64,000 nucleotides of DNA from Pyruvatibacter sp. HU-CL02332. GTDB lineage: Bacteria > Pseudomonadota > Alphaproteobacteria > CGMCC-115125. The notes below the pieces were generated by a model. That model worked only from the letters and a program-made list of their open reading frames with translations, had not been told where the DNA came from and did no database searches. The stretch spans positions 496,001 through 560,000 of the forward strand of contig NZ_BAABWK010000001.1 of assembly GCF_040362765.1 (NCBI RefSeq), read 5' to 3'. Both the position numbers and the translations under genes were made by a program. Positions 17,686 through 26,510 of this stretch are shown in pieces. Position 1 is the stretch's first letter; each line of letters opens with the position of its first letter.

Positions 17686-18147
17686 ATGCCAAGCCAAATC
17701 ACACACCCGGTCGAAGACCGCATTGCCCGCATCATGGCGGCCTATGCTGATCATCCCGAAGGATCAGTGCCGACGAAAGCGCAGTGGGACATGCTCGCAG
17801 GCCTGCCAGACACCGCTACCGTTGCCCTTATCAATCACTTCCGGTTTCGCGAGCGCGCCCTATACCCGGATGGACGGGCCACCGAACTAAACGGCCATGA
17901 GGCTTTTGGCCTCTACACTGCCGTCAGCGGTGACGCTCTTACCCGTGCAGGAGGACATTTTTTGATGATGAGCCTGCCAGCAGGCACCTTGATTGGTGAG
18001 GATGCTCAGTGGGACCTTGTGGCCATCGGCCAGTATCAAAATCCGCAGGGTATTTTTGCGATTTTCGAAGACCCAGAATATCGCGACTGCTTCATCCACA
18101 GAACCGCAGCCTTGGCAGATCAGCGCGTCAGTCTTTGCACGATGTAG
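17686..18147 (+). CDS. DUF1330-like protein
   Basis: A 153-residue soluble protein. The segment VALINHFRFRERALYPDGR with a following EAFGLYTAV and a late GIFAIFEDPEYRDCFIHRTAAL is like the dimeric alpha/beta-barrel DUF1330 family (strand 'LN-x-x-x-F', 'YPDG', then 'F-x-D-x-E-Y'). The function is unknown; relatives are small ferredoxin-like dimers that may bind small organic molecules. The ATG at 17686 has AGGAG eight bases upstream, just after the twin TetR sites, so it is the likely target of the divergent regulator. The longer frame upstream would cross the operator and is rejected. Confidence 0.75.
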   Translation: MPSQITHPVEDRIARIMAAYADHPEGSVPTKAQWDMLAGLPDTATVALINHFRFRERALYPDGRATELNGHEAFGLYTAVSGDALTRAGGHFLMMSLPAGTLIGEDAQWDLVAIGQYQNPQGIFAIFEDPEYRDCFIHRTAALADQRVSLCTM

Positions 18148-18241
18148 GTACCCCGCGCCCAAACACCCTTTGATCCTGACCCAGTTCCCGCTAGCTTGCC
18201 CGTCAACACGCTCTTCAAAACACGTATGGGAGAAAACGCAG

Positions 18242-19153
18242 ATGGGTGTTCTTGACGGAAAAGTGGTTCTGGTTACAGGCGCTGCCCGTGGCATCGGCAA
18301 GGAATGCGCCGTACTGGCGGCACGTGCAGGCGCAAAGGTCGTGATCAACGATCTGGGCGGCAGCGTTGCTGGTGGTGACGCAGGTGATTCCAGCCCGGCA
18401 CAGGACGTAGCCGACGAAATCAAGGCGGCCGGCGGTGAAGCCGTTGCCAACTCTGACAGCGTCAGCGACCGCAAGGGTGCCGACCACATGTTCCAGCAGG
18501 CCATGGACGAGTTCGGCGGCCTCAACGTGGTCATCAACCCGGCAGGCATTCTGCGCGACAAGATGTTCCACAAGATGGACGATGAAGACTGGGACGCGGT
18601 CATCAATGTGCATCTCAATGGCGCGTACAATGTCACCCGCGCCACCATCAATCACTTCCGCGAGCAGCAGGACGGCGCCTATGTGCTGTTCACCTCCACG
18701 TCCGGCATCATCGGCAATGTGGGTCAGGCGAACTATGCTGCCGCCAAGATGGGCGTCGCGGGTCTGTCGCGCATCATTGCCATGGAAGGGGCCATGAAGA
18801 ATGTGCGTTCCAACATCATCGCACCCTTTGCATGGACACGGATGATCGCGACCATTCCCGTGAAGGACGAAGAAAGCCAGAAGCGCGTTGAGCGCATGAA
18901 AAACGCCATGCGTGCTGACCAGGTGGCACAGCTTGCCATTGGCCTGTCCGCACCATCTGACGTATCCGGTCAGATCTTCGTGGCCCGCGGCAATGAAGTC
19001 TTCCTCATGAGCCAGTCACGTCCTCTGCGCGGCATGACACGCATGGAAGGCTGGTCGCCGGAAACACTGCTCGAGCATGGCTTCCCGGCCATGAAGGCGG
19101 ACATGCTGGACCTGGGCAACACCGGCAGCGTGTTTACCTGGGAACCGGTCTAG
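18242..19153 (+). CDS. Short-chain dehydrogenase/reductase, 3-hydroxyacyl-CoA dehydrogenase type
   Basis: NAD(P)-dependent oxidoreductase of about 303 residues. Cofactor motif TGAARGIG (12-19) and the active-site set S152, Y165 and K169 (TSTSGIIG and QANYAAAKMG) are intact. The long insertion after the first strand (NDLGGSVAGGDAGDSSPAQDV) is typical of the peroxisomal MFE-2 / 3-hydroxyacyl-CoA branch of the SDRs. The usual NNAG structural motif reads NPAG (99-102). The extended C-terminus (MSQSRPLRGMTRMEGWSPETL) also fits that branch. Start ATG 18242 with GGGAG upstream. It follows the DUF1330-like gene by 94 bases and may share its TetR control. A bidirectional terminator follows. Confidence 0.88.
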   Translation: MGVLDGKVVLVTGAARGIGKECAVLAARAGAKVVINDLGGSVAGGDAGDSSPAQDVADEIKAAGGEAVANSDSVSDRKGADHMFQQAMDEFGGLNVVINPAGILRDKMFHKMDDEDWDAVINVHLNGAYNVTRATINHFREQQDGAYVLFTSTSGIIGNVGQANYAAAKMGVAGLSRIIAMEGAMKNVRSNIIAPFAWTRMIATIPVKDEESQKRVERMKNAMRADQVAQLAIGLSAPSDVSGQIFVARGNEVFLMSQSRPLRGMTRMEGWSPETLLEHGFPAMKADMLDLGNTGSVFTWEPV

Positions 19154-19180
19154 GCCGGCACCGTCAAACATCTGAATGCA

Positions 19181-19209
19181 AAAGGGCGGCTCCTCGGAGC
19201 CGCCCTTTT
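19181..19209. terminator. Bidirectional rho-independent terminator
   Basis: A 12-bp perfect stem (19181-19192 with 19197-19208) with a CTCG loop and A/T runs on both sides lies between the convergent SDR gene and the small exported protein. Confidence 0.9.
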
Positions 19210-19212
19210 GTT

Positions 19213-19620
19213 TCAGTGAAGCTCGGACGCCGCCGCATGTCGGCGCGCCACCGTGCGCCAGATAGACTGCGGCCGACGGTCATCATACCGGGCCTGCGAT
19301 GGCAAAGCTGCGTCATAGGCCGTCAGCTGCGGATCATCGGCAAGCTCCACACCATGAACAACACCGCTGATCACGCAGGGATTGACGATGATACCGCGCT
19401 GCTTGATCTGGCTGGAATTGCACTGACGAATGGCCGTGCGCACGATCCGGCGGTGCTGGTGCTCAAGCGACCGCAACGCATCACTGTCTGACGGCAACGC
19501 CACCGCACTCACCGGGGTTGATGCCGATGCAGGCGTTCCCGTGTCAGCCATGGCGGGAACAGCAAATCCAGCCAGCGCCAGACCAGCGCCAGCAACAGCC
19601 TGCTTCAAAAACATATTCAT
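19213..19620 (-). CDS. Exported protein of unknown function
   Basis: A 135-residue protein with a clear Sec signal peptide (about 1-25: FLKQAVAGAGLALAGFAVPAMA). The mature part is basic and has two cysteines about 15 residues apart (RQCNSS and VNPCVIS), which could form a disulfide. I do not recognise a family. The start is the ATG at 19620 (MNMF), with AAGGAG eight bases upstream; the frame extends about 40 codons further but without a signal peptide. It shares a bidirectional terminator with the SDR gene and is divergent from the pirin gene. Likely periplasmic. Confidence 0.6.
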   Translation of the reverse strand: MNMFLKQAVAGAGLALAGFAVPAMADTGTPASASTPVSAVALPSDSDALRSLEHQHRRIVRTAIRQCNSSQIKQRGIIVNPCVISGVVHGVELADDPQLTAYDAALPSQARYDDRRPQSIWRTVARRHAAASELH

Positions 19621-19860
19621 CCAATTCGCTCCTTGATGAATGTTCGCCCCACACAGCCATGGTCGCCGAACACCGACGGAAACACCAATCAAACAAAGCA
19701 GGTCACGGTCACATATTCGGGAGACCTGCCAATCCACCATTGTTTCCCAGCCAGAAAAATTGTTGTGCCGCCTGCACCCGTTATCCAGCGCCGAAACCTC
19801 TCCATATTGAGACCAACATCAGGCGCAGGTCTTCTGCGTCCTCAAAAACTGGAGGCTCAC

Positions 19861-20565
19861 ATGGTTGATATCCGCAAATTTGACGATCACCCACACACCC
19901 GCCTTCCCTGGCTGGATGCCTATCATCACTTCAATTTCGGACCCCACCGCCATGTGGGCCGAAACGGATGGGGCAGCCTGCTGGTCTGGAACGATGACAC
20001 CATTGATCCGCACACCGGCTTTGATCTGCATGGCCATCGCGATATGGAAATCATCACCTATGTGCGTGACGGCGCCATCACCCACAAGGACCATCTGGGA
20101 AACGAAGGTCGTACAGAAGCAGGAGATGTTCAGGTGATGTCTGCCGGCAATGGCATTCAGCACGCGGAACACAATCGCGAAGACGAAGCGACCCGCATTT
20201 TCCAGATCTGGATTGCGCCTTCTCAGGCCGGCGGAACGCCCCAGTGGGACCAGGCACGCTTCCCCAAGGAAGACAGGTCTGGCGGACTCGTGGCGCTTGC
20301 ATCCGGTCAGGGCCATGAAGGTGCCCTGCCCATCCGTGCTGATGCGTCGGTATATGGCGCAACGCTGAAAGCGGGCGAAAGCATCACCCATACGTTGGGT
20401 GAAGGACGCTATGCGTATCTGGTGCCAGCCAAGGGCGACGTTCTCGTCAACGGCGAACCCGTCAGCGCCCGTGAAGGTGCTGCGTTGAAAGATGTCTCTG
20501 AAATCAGGGTCGAGGTCGCAGGCGATACGGCGGCTGAAATCCTGTTGGCGGATGTTCCCGCCTAA
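19861..20565 (+). CDS. Pirin family protein (YhhW-like cupin)
   Basis: A 234-residue bicupin. The N-terminal cupin holds the metal-binding histidines FDLHGHRDMEI and, later, QHAEHN, the usual pirin positions; the C-terminal cupin is degenerate, as in bacterial YhhW. Some bacterial pirins act as quercetin 2,3-dioxygenases; others bind metabolic enzymes. Start ATG at 19861 has GGAGG five bases upstream; upstream sequence in frame has no similarity and is rejected. Monocistronic, followed by a hairpin shared with the convergent acidic protein gene. Confidence 0.88.
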   Translation: MVDIRKFDDHPHTRLPWLDAYHHFNFGPHRHVGRNGWGSLLVWNDDTIDPHTGFDLHGHRDMEIITYVRDGAITHKDHLGNEGRTEAGDVQVMSAGNGIQHAEHNREDEATRIFQIWIAPSQAGGTPQWDQARFPKEDRSGGLVALASGQGHEGALPIRADASVYGATLKAGESITHTLGEGRYAYLVPAKGDVLVNGEPVSAREGAALKDVSEIRVEVAGDTAAEILLADVPA

Positions 20566-20585
20566 GGCACAGCAGGCAACAACAA

Positions 20586-20618
20586 GCAGGCCCCGCCATG
20601 TTCAGTGGCGGGGCCTGC
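20586..20618. terminator. Convergent terminator hairpin
   Basis: A 13-bp perfect stem (20586-20598 with 20606-20618) with loop TGTTCAG lies between the pirin gene and the acidic exported protein. Only a weak T run follows. Confidence 0.65.
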
Positions 20619-20644
20619 AATCGTTTCAGGCAATCGGGTTGGGC

Positions 20645-21010
20645 TTACTCAAGCCGCGTACCGTCGTTGAGCAGAACGTCGTCGTCGGATTTGTCATCAT
20701 CCAACTCTTCCACTTCACCGGTACTGCCATACGGATCATCATAGGTTCCAGGATCGGCATCACCCTGGGCACCGGGATCAACGTCATCCGGTGACGTTTT
20801 GGTGGCATCGTCCGTGGCTTCAGTCTCAGCCTCGTCGTCGCCCCAGATGCTGGCGATTGTTTCCGGTGACGCAAATTCATGTTTGCCAGACGCACTCTCG
20901 TCGCCATCCGGAGAGGCTGCGTAGGCAGCGCCTCCAAGAGCCAGTCCACCGATGATGGCAACTGAAGCGATGATTGATGTGTGCGTGGCACCCTTGCTGC
21001 ACAAACTCAT
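20645..21010 (-). CDS. Exported acidic protein of unknown function
   Basis: A 121-residue protein with an N-terminal signal peptide (about 1-31, IIASVAIIGGLALGGAAYA-A). The mature chain is very acidic, with many Asp/Glu and no cysteine (for example GDDEAETEATDD and VEELDDDKSDDD), and is probably disordered. No family is recognised. Such acidic periplasmic proteins sometimes bind calcium, which is of interest because the next gene on the same strand is a Ca2+/Na+ exchanger; that link is speculative. Start ATG 21010 with GGAG upstream. Confidence 0.6.
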   Translation of the reverse strand: MSLCSKGATHTSIIASVAIIGGLALGGAAYAASPDGDESASGKHEFASPETIASIWGDDEAETEATDDATKTSPDDVDPGAQGDADPGTYDDPYGSTGEVEELDDDKSDDDVLLNDGTRLE

Positions 21011-21135
21011 TACTGTGTCTCCTACTAGGTAGGACCCCCTTCGCAGCGAGAGAACTCTCCCATCGCTTCCGGGCAGAAATGCGGCGCGTACTTGGCCTTT
21101 TGTGGGCTGTCACGCGGCGCGGGGAAACTGCCGCG

Positions 21136-22125
21136 TCAGGCGTACAGCACACTCATGATCATGGCAGGCACGCCGGTGAACAACGACACGATGTACAGGA
21201 CATAGGCTGCAAGAAATGCCACCCCTTCACCACGGCTGATCCGCATGCCACTGACCATGACCGGCACCATGATTGCCGTGGCCGCGACCATGATCCACAC
21301 ATCGTAGCGCGCAATCTGTTCCGCCACGGGGGCACCACCAATTACGGCTGTGGTGCCCAGAATGAGCAGCAGATTGGAAATGTTGGACCCGATGACATTG
21401 CCGACCGCAACACCTGCGTGACCGCGAAAGGCGGCAAGCGCCGATACGGCCAATTCTGGCAGTGACGTGCCCACAGCCACCAGCGACAGGCCAATGACAG
21501 CTTCCGACACTCCAGCAGCACGGGCGATATCTGATGCACCCTCGACCAGAAAATCAGCCCCGAAAATCACACCGACGAGACCAGCCAGAATGGCGGGGAT
21601 CGCATAAATGAATTTCGGAGGAATGCCGTCATATTCTTCCACTTCAGCCTGACGACGCTCAGCTGAAGGCGCCTTGCGGACGACTTCCGACCAATAGCTA
21701 TACGCCAGATAGAGCACGAGCAGCACAAGCATGGCCCCACCCTGCCCGACTGTAATGGCACCCGTGAGGGCAACCATCGCAATACCAAAGCTGATGGCAA
21801 GTAGGAACATGCCATCACGGAAAACCATGCGCGGTTCACAGACGATCGGTTGGATGAGGGCCGTAACCGCCAGCACCAAAAATATGTTGGAAATGTTGGA
21901 GCCGATAACGCTGCCAATGGCGATGTCCGGTGTGCCTGCGAGTGATGCATTGATGGCCACGGTCAGTTCTGGCGCCGACGTACCAAGGGCAACCACGGTA
22001 AGTCCGACAAACACGGGAGAGATGGACAGGCGTTCCGCCAGAGCCACTGCCCCACGGATCAAAGCTTCACCACCAACCGCCAACAACACCAGTCCGCCAA
22101 GAACCAGCACGTAACTCATAAACAT
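21136..22125 (-). CDS. Calcium/sodium antiporter, CaCA family (YrbG-like)
   Basis: Inner-membrane cation exchanger of 329 residues with about ten membrane helices. The two inverted alpha-repeats that form the ion path are clear: GTSAPELTVAINASLAG with IGSVIGSNISN (about 48-82), and VGTSLPELAVSALAAF with VGNVIGSNISN (about 213-250). Each has the conserved GTS-x-PE and G-x-GSN motifs and the essential glutamate. A cytosolic loop (about 145-165) is charged. Start ATG at 22125; a second ATG two codons later is equally possible. The upstream neighbour in transcription is unknown; it appears monocistronic. Confidence 0.92.
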   Translation of the reverse strand: MFMSYVLVLGGLVLLAVGGEALIRGAVALAERLSISPVFVGLTVVALGTSAPELTVAINASLAGTPDIAIGSVIGSNISNIFLVLAVTALIQPIVCEPRMVFRDGMFLLAISFGIAMVALTGAITVGQGGAMLVLLVLYLAYSYWSEVVRKAPSAERRQAEVEEYDGIPPKFIYAIPAILAGLVGVIFGADFLVEGASDIARAAGVSEAVIGLSLVAVGTSLPELAVSALAAFRGHAGVAVGNVIGSNISNLLLILGTTAVIGGAPVAEQIARYDVWIMVAATAIMVPVMVSGMRISRGEGVAFLAAYVLYIVSLFTGVPAMIMSVLYA

Positions 22126-22268
22126 ATTCTACCTAGCCTGCCGTCATTTACTGACCAATCACCAACCTGCCTGAAAGGCATTGATGTGCGGTTACCGTGA
22201 CTCATACCAAAATGTGCCGGTAAGATGCGCCCAAGCAGCAATTCATAGCAATGCGGGGAGAGAATTTT

Positions 22269-23708
22269 ATGACGGGCTTCAAGGAATATGACGACTATGA
22301 CGCTTTGGGTCTGGCGGAGCTTGTCGCAAAGAAGGAAGTCACCTCCACAGAATTGCTGGATGAGGCCATCTCGCGGCTGGAAAAAGTCGACGGCGCCCTC
22401 AATTCCGTGCCCCTCAAGCACTATGACGAAGCCCGCGCCGCCATCGATGCCGGACTGCCGGACGGCCCCTTCAAAGGCGTGCCCTTCTTGCTCAAGGACC
22501 TGCACCTGCTGATGACAGGCACCGTGACGAGCTTTGGCTCCGGTGCTTTCAAGGACAATGTGGCAGACCATGATTCAACCCTGACAGAGCGGTACAAGGA
22601 CGCGGGCCTTGTCATCTTTGGCAAGACCAACTCCCCCGAGTTCGGTCTGGCCGGCACAACAGAACCACGCCTATACGGGCCAACCCACAATCCCTGGAAC
22701 ACGGATCATTCGCCCGGCGGCTCATCCGGCGGTGCAGCAGCAGCCGTGGCAGCAGGCGTGCTGCCTTTGGCCAATGCATCGGATGGCGGTGGGTCCATCC
22801 GCATTCCCGCATCTGCCTGCGGCCTCTTCGGCATGAAGCCGTCGCGCGCGCGCACACCGCTGGGTCCTGATCGCGGTGAAGGTTGGGGCGGCATGTCCGC
22901 AAGTCACGCCGTCAGCCGCACTGTGCGCGACAACGCAGCCCTTCTGGATGCCACCGCCGGCCCCGCACCCGGAGATCCCTATTCCTGCCCGGAGCCCAAG
23001 CGGCCCTTCCTGGACGAAGTCGGCATCGAGCCACGCCCGCTGCGCATTGCAGTCACCGACACAGGCCCCAATGGCAATAGCGCCGATGCAGCCGTCAGCG
23101 CTGGTCTTGAAGCAACCGTCAAACTGCTTGAGTCCCTCGGCCACACCGTGACACAGGCCGCACCTGCCATTGACCCCAATGAAATGACCGTTGCACAGAT
23201 TGGCCTGATCGCCAGCAGCACGGCCCTGGCGCTGGACATGCGCGGTGAGGCACTGGGACGTCCGATCGCTCAGCAGGAAGTTGAAAACATCACCTGGGCC
23301 ATCGCTGAAAACGGCCGCAGCCTGAGTGGCACGGATGTCGCGCGCGGCACTTTGCTTATCCACCAGTTCAGCCGTCAGGTTGCAGCCTTCATGAATGACT
23401 ATGATGTGCTGCTGTCGCCGACCCTTGCCCTGCCGCCCGTACCGCTTGGCACCGTCAACATGGATGGGGACGACATTGGTGCCTATATCGACATCAATGC
23501 CCGTTACATGCCGTTTGCCGGTCTGTTCAACATGACCGGCCAGCCATCCATGTCCGTGCCGATGCATTGGACCGATGACGGACTGCCGGTCGGCATGATG
23601 TTCACGGGCCCCTTTGGCGATGAAGCAACATTGTTCCAGCTCGCAGGCCAGCTTGAACGGGCACAGCCATGGGCCCATCGCCGTCCGCCGGTGCATGCCT
23701 CCAACTAG
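22269..23708 (+). CDS. Amidase (amidase signature family)
   Basis: Hydrolyses C-N amide bonds; the natural substrate is unclear. The Ser-cisSer-Lys triad is complete: K76 in PFLLKDL, the GGSSGG loop (150-155) with the cis-Ser, and the nucleophile S176 in [10 protein letters not shown]. The 479 residues match aryl/fatty-amide type amidases rather than GatA, since there is no gatB/gatC nearby. Start ATG 22269 has GGGGAGAG upstream. It is divergent from the exchanger and converges on a Nudix gene six bases after its end. Confidence 0.93.
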   Translation: MTGFKEYDDYDALGLAELVAKKEVTSTELLDEAISRLEKVDGALNSVPLKHYDEARAAIDAGLPDGPFKGVPFLLKDLHLLMTGTVTSFGSGAFKDNVADHDSTLTERYKDAGLVIFGKTNSPEFGLAGTTEPRLYGPTHNPWNTDHSPGGSSGGAAAAVAAGVLPLANASDGGGSIRIPASACGLFGMKPSRARTPLGPDRGEGWGGMSASHAVSRTVRDNAALLDATAGPAPGDPYSCPEPKRPFLDEVGIEPRPLRIAVTDTGPNGNSADAAVSAGLEATVKLLESLGHTVTQAAPAIDPNEMTVAQIGLIASSTALALDMRGEALGRPIAQQEVENITWAIAENGRSLSGTDVARGTLLIHQFSRQVAAFMNDYDVLLSPTLALPPVPLGTVNMDGDDIGAYIDINARYMPFAGLFNMTGQPSMSVPMHWTDDGLPVGMMFTGPFGDEATLFQLAGQLERAQPWAHRRPPVHASN

Positions 23709-23714
23709 GGTACG

Positions 23715-24221
23715 CTACCAATAGGTCGTGGGTCGGCGGTTGGAGAAGTACTCATCCAACCGCTGACGCGTGCCCGGCGTCGTGCCTTCCGGCAGGGCAT
23801 CTGGCGGAAAGAAACCTGCTTCGGCAATTTCAAAATCCGCGTGCGGTGCATCGCCCACTTCTTCCCACTCAGGCACTTCATAGACGATGACGTGGTCGGA
23901 CTTGAGCTGTAGGAAGTTCGCATAGGCGCCCACAAGGTTCATGTCGCCCACCGCGCGGATGCCTGCTTCTTCATAAAGTTCGCGGGCGGTTGCCGCTTCC
24001 AGAGTTTCATCGCGTCCAACGCCGCCGCCGGGCATGAACCAGCCCGGTGCATAGGTATGGCGGATCAACAACACATGGCCCTGATCGTTCAACACCAGCG
24101 CCCGCACCCCAAGCGTCACCGGTCGAAAAATGGCGGCGTAGAACTTCCATCCGGCATAGGCCAGCTTCAACGCAACATGGACGACAGGCCGTACAAACCG
24201 GTTCTTCACTAAGCCCGCCAA
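23715..24221 (-). CDS. Nudix hydrolase domain protein
   Basis: A 168-residue protein. The Nudix box GGGVGRDETLEAATARELYEEAGI (from about residue 65) is complete with its RE-x-x-EE metal-binding glutamates. The N-terminal 35 residues are hydrophobic/aromatic (VHVALKLAYAGWKFYAAIFRPV) and may associate with the membrane. The substrate is unknown: sugar-nucleotide or NDP-alcohol type is possible. It is convergent with the amidase gene and divergent from the flagellin-like gene. Confidence 0.88.
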   Translation of the reverse strand: MAGLVKNRFVRPVVHVALKLAYAGWKFYAAIFRPVTLGVRALVLNDQGHVLLIRHTYAPGWFMPGGGVGRDETLEAATARELYEEAGIRAVGDMNLVGAYANFLQLKSDHVIVYEVPEWEEVGDAPHADFEIAEAGFFPPDALPEGTTPGTRQRLDEYFSNRRPTTYW

Positions 24222-24290
24222 CGCTCCACCCCGCTGCCATCGGGCCCCTTATGGGAAAAGGCGCCCAACATGATTCAAATATGATCGATA

Positions 24291-24302
24291 ATTCGATCGA
24301 AT
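24291..24302. promoter_or_regulatory. Perfect 12-bp palindrome between divergent genes
   Basis: ATTCGATCGAAT lies in the 130-bp gap between the Nudix gene (minus) and the flagellin-like gene (plus). It may be an operator; no regulator gene is adjacent. Confidence 0.3.
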
Positions 24303-24354
24303 GTATCCAAGCAGCTTAGCAGGGCCCTAATAGGGCGGTCATAGGCTAATCCAC

Positions 24355-25062
24355 ATGATTGCTCTTGAACGCTCCCCGACCGGCCTTGCTCGAACAGCCT
24401 TCGAAGCGCTGGAAGAATTCGCCAACCCCAAGGCAGCTTACCGGCGACGCAAGGCTGATCGCAGCGTCGCTCTGTCCAAAGGGCGCAAGGCCCTGGTTCG
24501 CCTTAAATCCACACCCCATGATCAAAAAGTCCGCGCCCCTCATCTCGCTGCGGCCATTGCAGCGATTGAAACACTTGAAGCCGCCGTCCTGTCATTGGAC
24601 GCCATCACCCATCGGCTGACAGACGCCCAGGAATTGCTGGATGCAGCTGACGCCCCCATGACCGACGACATGGCGGGCGAAACGGACGAGGAAAGCGGCA
24701 CCCGGGCCTTGCTGGCAGAACGCTACGACGAACTGCGTGAAGACATCACACGCATCGCCAGCACCGCTTATGCCGGGCGGACCAATCTGCTGGACGGTCT
24801 GGGAGGCCAGCTCGAAGTGCCCCTGGATGGGACGGGCCGCGCCAAGGCGATCATCCCCGGGGTCAACGCGTCCGTGTCCTCCGCCGACAGCCCGGATGGT
24901 ATTGATCTGCCACCCCCGGAAATGGCGTTTGCGACGGCGCAGGAACGCGAAGTCATTGCCCGCGCCCTGTCGGCTGCGATCCAGCAAACAAGCGCCTTTG
25001 CAGCGCGCTTCGAGGTGGATGCCGCCCTTATGGCCGCCAGAGTGCAACCCCCAAAACGCTAG
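24355..25062 (+). CDS. Flagellin-like / FlgL-like helical protein
   Basis: A 235-residue soluble, helix-rich protein. The middle, IETLEAAVLSLDAITHRLTDAQELLDAAD then ALLAERYDELREDITRIASTAYAGRTNLLDG (about 115-148), follows the flagellin D1 pattern ('RYDELLxxIxxIAxxAxYxGxNLLDG'). The C-terminal helix (FATAQEREVIARALSAAIQQTSAFAARFEVDAALMAAR) is like the flagellin C-terminal coil. It is shorter than flagellins and lacks their N-terminal start. No other flagellar gene is in the window. Its neighbours are a CheY-like regulator and an Hpt-like protein, so it may be a signalling or assembly protein derived from flagellin rather than a filament subunit. The ribosome site is weak. Confidence 0.65.
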   Translation: MIALERSPTGLARTAFEALEEFANPKAAYRRRKADRSVALSKGRKALVRLKSTPHDQKVRAPHLAAAIAAIETLEAAVLSLDAITHRLTDAQELLDAADAPMTDDMAGETDEESGTRALLAERYDELREDITRIASTAYAGRTNLLDGLGGQLEVPLDGTGRAKAIIPGVNASVSSADSPDGIDLPPPEMAFATAQEREVIARALSAAIQQTSAFAARFEVDAALMAARVQPPKR

Positions 25063-25187
25063 ACGTAAGGTTTTCGGACAATTATAGCCTGAAAACCCCT
25101 ATACTCTACCTAATACACTTTTAACGAGTGTTTTGTAGGTTAGATACAACTGGACCTGAAACTGTTCGCCCGGGGGGGCCGACACCC

Positions 25188-25832
25188 ATGTCTGAATTGC
25201 GTTTTGACCGAATTCATCTCCTCATCGTCGAGGACAATCTGTTCATGCGCAATCTCTACAGCGCCATCCTGCGCGCCATGGAGTTTGAGCAGATACAGAT
25301 GGCTGCGGACGGCTCGGAAGCATTTGAATTGATGCGCGACTTTCCACCGGACATCATCATCACCGACGCCGCGATGCAGCCCCTCGATGGTTTTGATTTC
25401 GTGCACCTTGTCAGGACGGCGGCAGACAGCCCAAATCCGCTGGTTCCCATCATCATGGTCACGGGCTACCACAACCGCGCCAGTGTCGAACGCGCCCGTG
25501 ACGTGGGGGTGAACGAGTATCTCGCAAAACCGGTGACACCCGCCGGCCTCTACTCCCGGATCAATCAGGTCATTTCAAAACCAAGACCCTTTGTCCGCAC
25601 ACCGTCCTATTTCGGCCCAAACCGACGTCGCCGCGCGAGCCCTAATTTCACAGGCCCCTATCGCCGCAAGTCCGACCAGCGGATTGGCCCACCCACATTT
25701 ATGGAGTCGGGAAACATGGGTCAGCAGCGCAAGGCCCAGCGCCACTCTCTGGCTGACTATCAGCAGTCTGCGGGTGTCTTGGACATGACCGGCAGAACTG
25801 CCCAAAACAGCAAACAGATGGGGAGCATGTAA
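25188..25832 (+). CDS. CheY-like response regulator with basic tail
   Basis: A 214-residue protein: receiver domain (about 8-128) followed by a basic, proline-rich tail with no DNA-binding domain. Receiver residues are complete: E15 and D16, phosphoacceptor D60 (ITDAAM), T92 (MVTG) and K114 (LAKPV). The tail contains FGPNRRRR and GPYRRKSDQR, a pair of 'GP-x-RR' motifs seen in alphaproteobacterial stand-alone regulators. ATG at 25188 was chosen because the receiver begins there. Its stop overlaps the start of the Hpt-like gene (TAATG), implying coupled expression in a phosphorelay. Output is probably by protein interaction. Confidence 0.88.
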   Translation: MSELRFDRIHLLIVEDNLFMRNLYSAILRAMEFEQIQMAADGSEAFELMRDFPPDIIITDAAMQPLDGFDFVHLVRTAADSPNPLVPIIMVTGYHNRASVERARDVGVNEYLAKPVTPAGLYSRINQVISKPRPFVRTPSYFGPNRRRRASPNFTGPYRRKSDQRIGPPTFMESGNMGQQRKAQRHSLADYQQSAGVLDMTGRTAQNSKQMGSM

Positions 25833-26350
25833 TGTCCGTGGAGTTTATCAAACCAAGCAATCGGCTTGCACGGCTGGTTGGCGGAAAAATGCCAAATCGT
25901 TTGAGCGCAAACATGGCCAACCGAGTAGCAAACGCCACTGCCACTGCCATCAACGACGCACAAATCGGCATCCGCGATGCCGTCGAGCAGCTCTGGTTTA
26001 GAGTTGACGGCCACAACGAGTACTCAGACGCCGACTTGAATGACATCTACTTCCAGGCCCACGACCTGCGCGGATTGTGTGGATCATGTGAGGAAACAGT
26101 ACAGGCTGGAATTGCCGACGCACTTTGCACCTATATCGAGGAAATCCGGACTGCCGGACTGGCTCCCCGCGCAAATATCATCTGGCTTCATGCATCATCA
26201 TTGCGACGGGCCTCTCAGGATGGCGGCGAAAACGAAGCCCTGGGCCAGTATCTGATTGAAAGCCTGTGTGCGCTTCGCAAGAAGGAGCTGACCGCCAGCC
26301 AGTCCAACTCCGGAGAGAGCGATGCTTCACCGAAGGAGGTTCGGCTCTGA
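25832..26350 (+). CDS. Hpt-like phosphotransfer protein
   Basis: A 172-residue helical protein. DIYFQAHDLRGLCGSCEE (71-88) fits the Hpt signature H-x-L-(K/R)-G with H77 as the candidate phospho-histidine, in the middle of a four-helix bundle region (about 35-150). Two cysteines (C83, C86) follow the site in a CGSC arrangement, which is unusual and could make phosphotransfer redox-sensitive. It is translationally coupled to the preceding receiver, with no histidine kinase in the window. The C-terminal 20 residues are polar and probably disordered. Confidence 0.7.
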   Translation: MSVEFIKPSNRLARLVGGKMPNRLSANMANRVANATATAINDAQIGIRDAVEQLWFRVDGHNEYSDADLNDIYFQAHDLRGLCGSCEETVQAGIADALCTYIEEIRTAGLAPRANIIWLHASSLRRASQDGGENEALGQYLIESLCALRKKELTASQSNSGESDASPKEVRL

Positions 26351-26510
26351 AGCCCTGCATTTCCGCCATATATGACGCTGCGTCATCTTCTTCACAAATC
26401 CCTCGTAGCTGCGTAAGCTCATACCCATGTGAAAAAGAGGGACTGCTTGAACGGTCCCCGTGACGCTGCGCTGGCGCAGTTCGCCAGCTTTGCCCTTGGA
26501 GGACAAACGA

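Noticed and set aside
22722-23696. A 324-codon minus-strand open frame
   Set aside because: Antisense to the amidase, which has its complete catalytic triad; the translation is Cys/His/Gly-rich as antisense frames often are.
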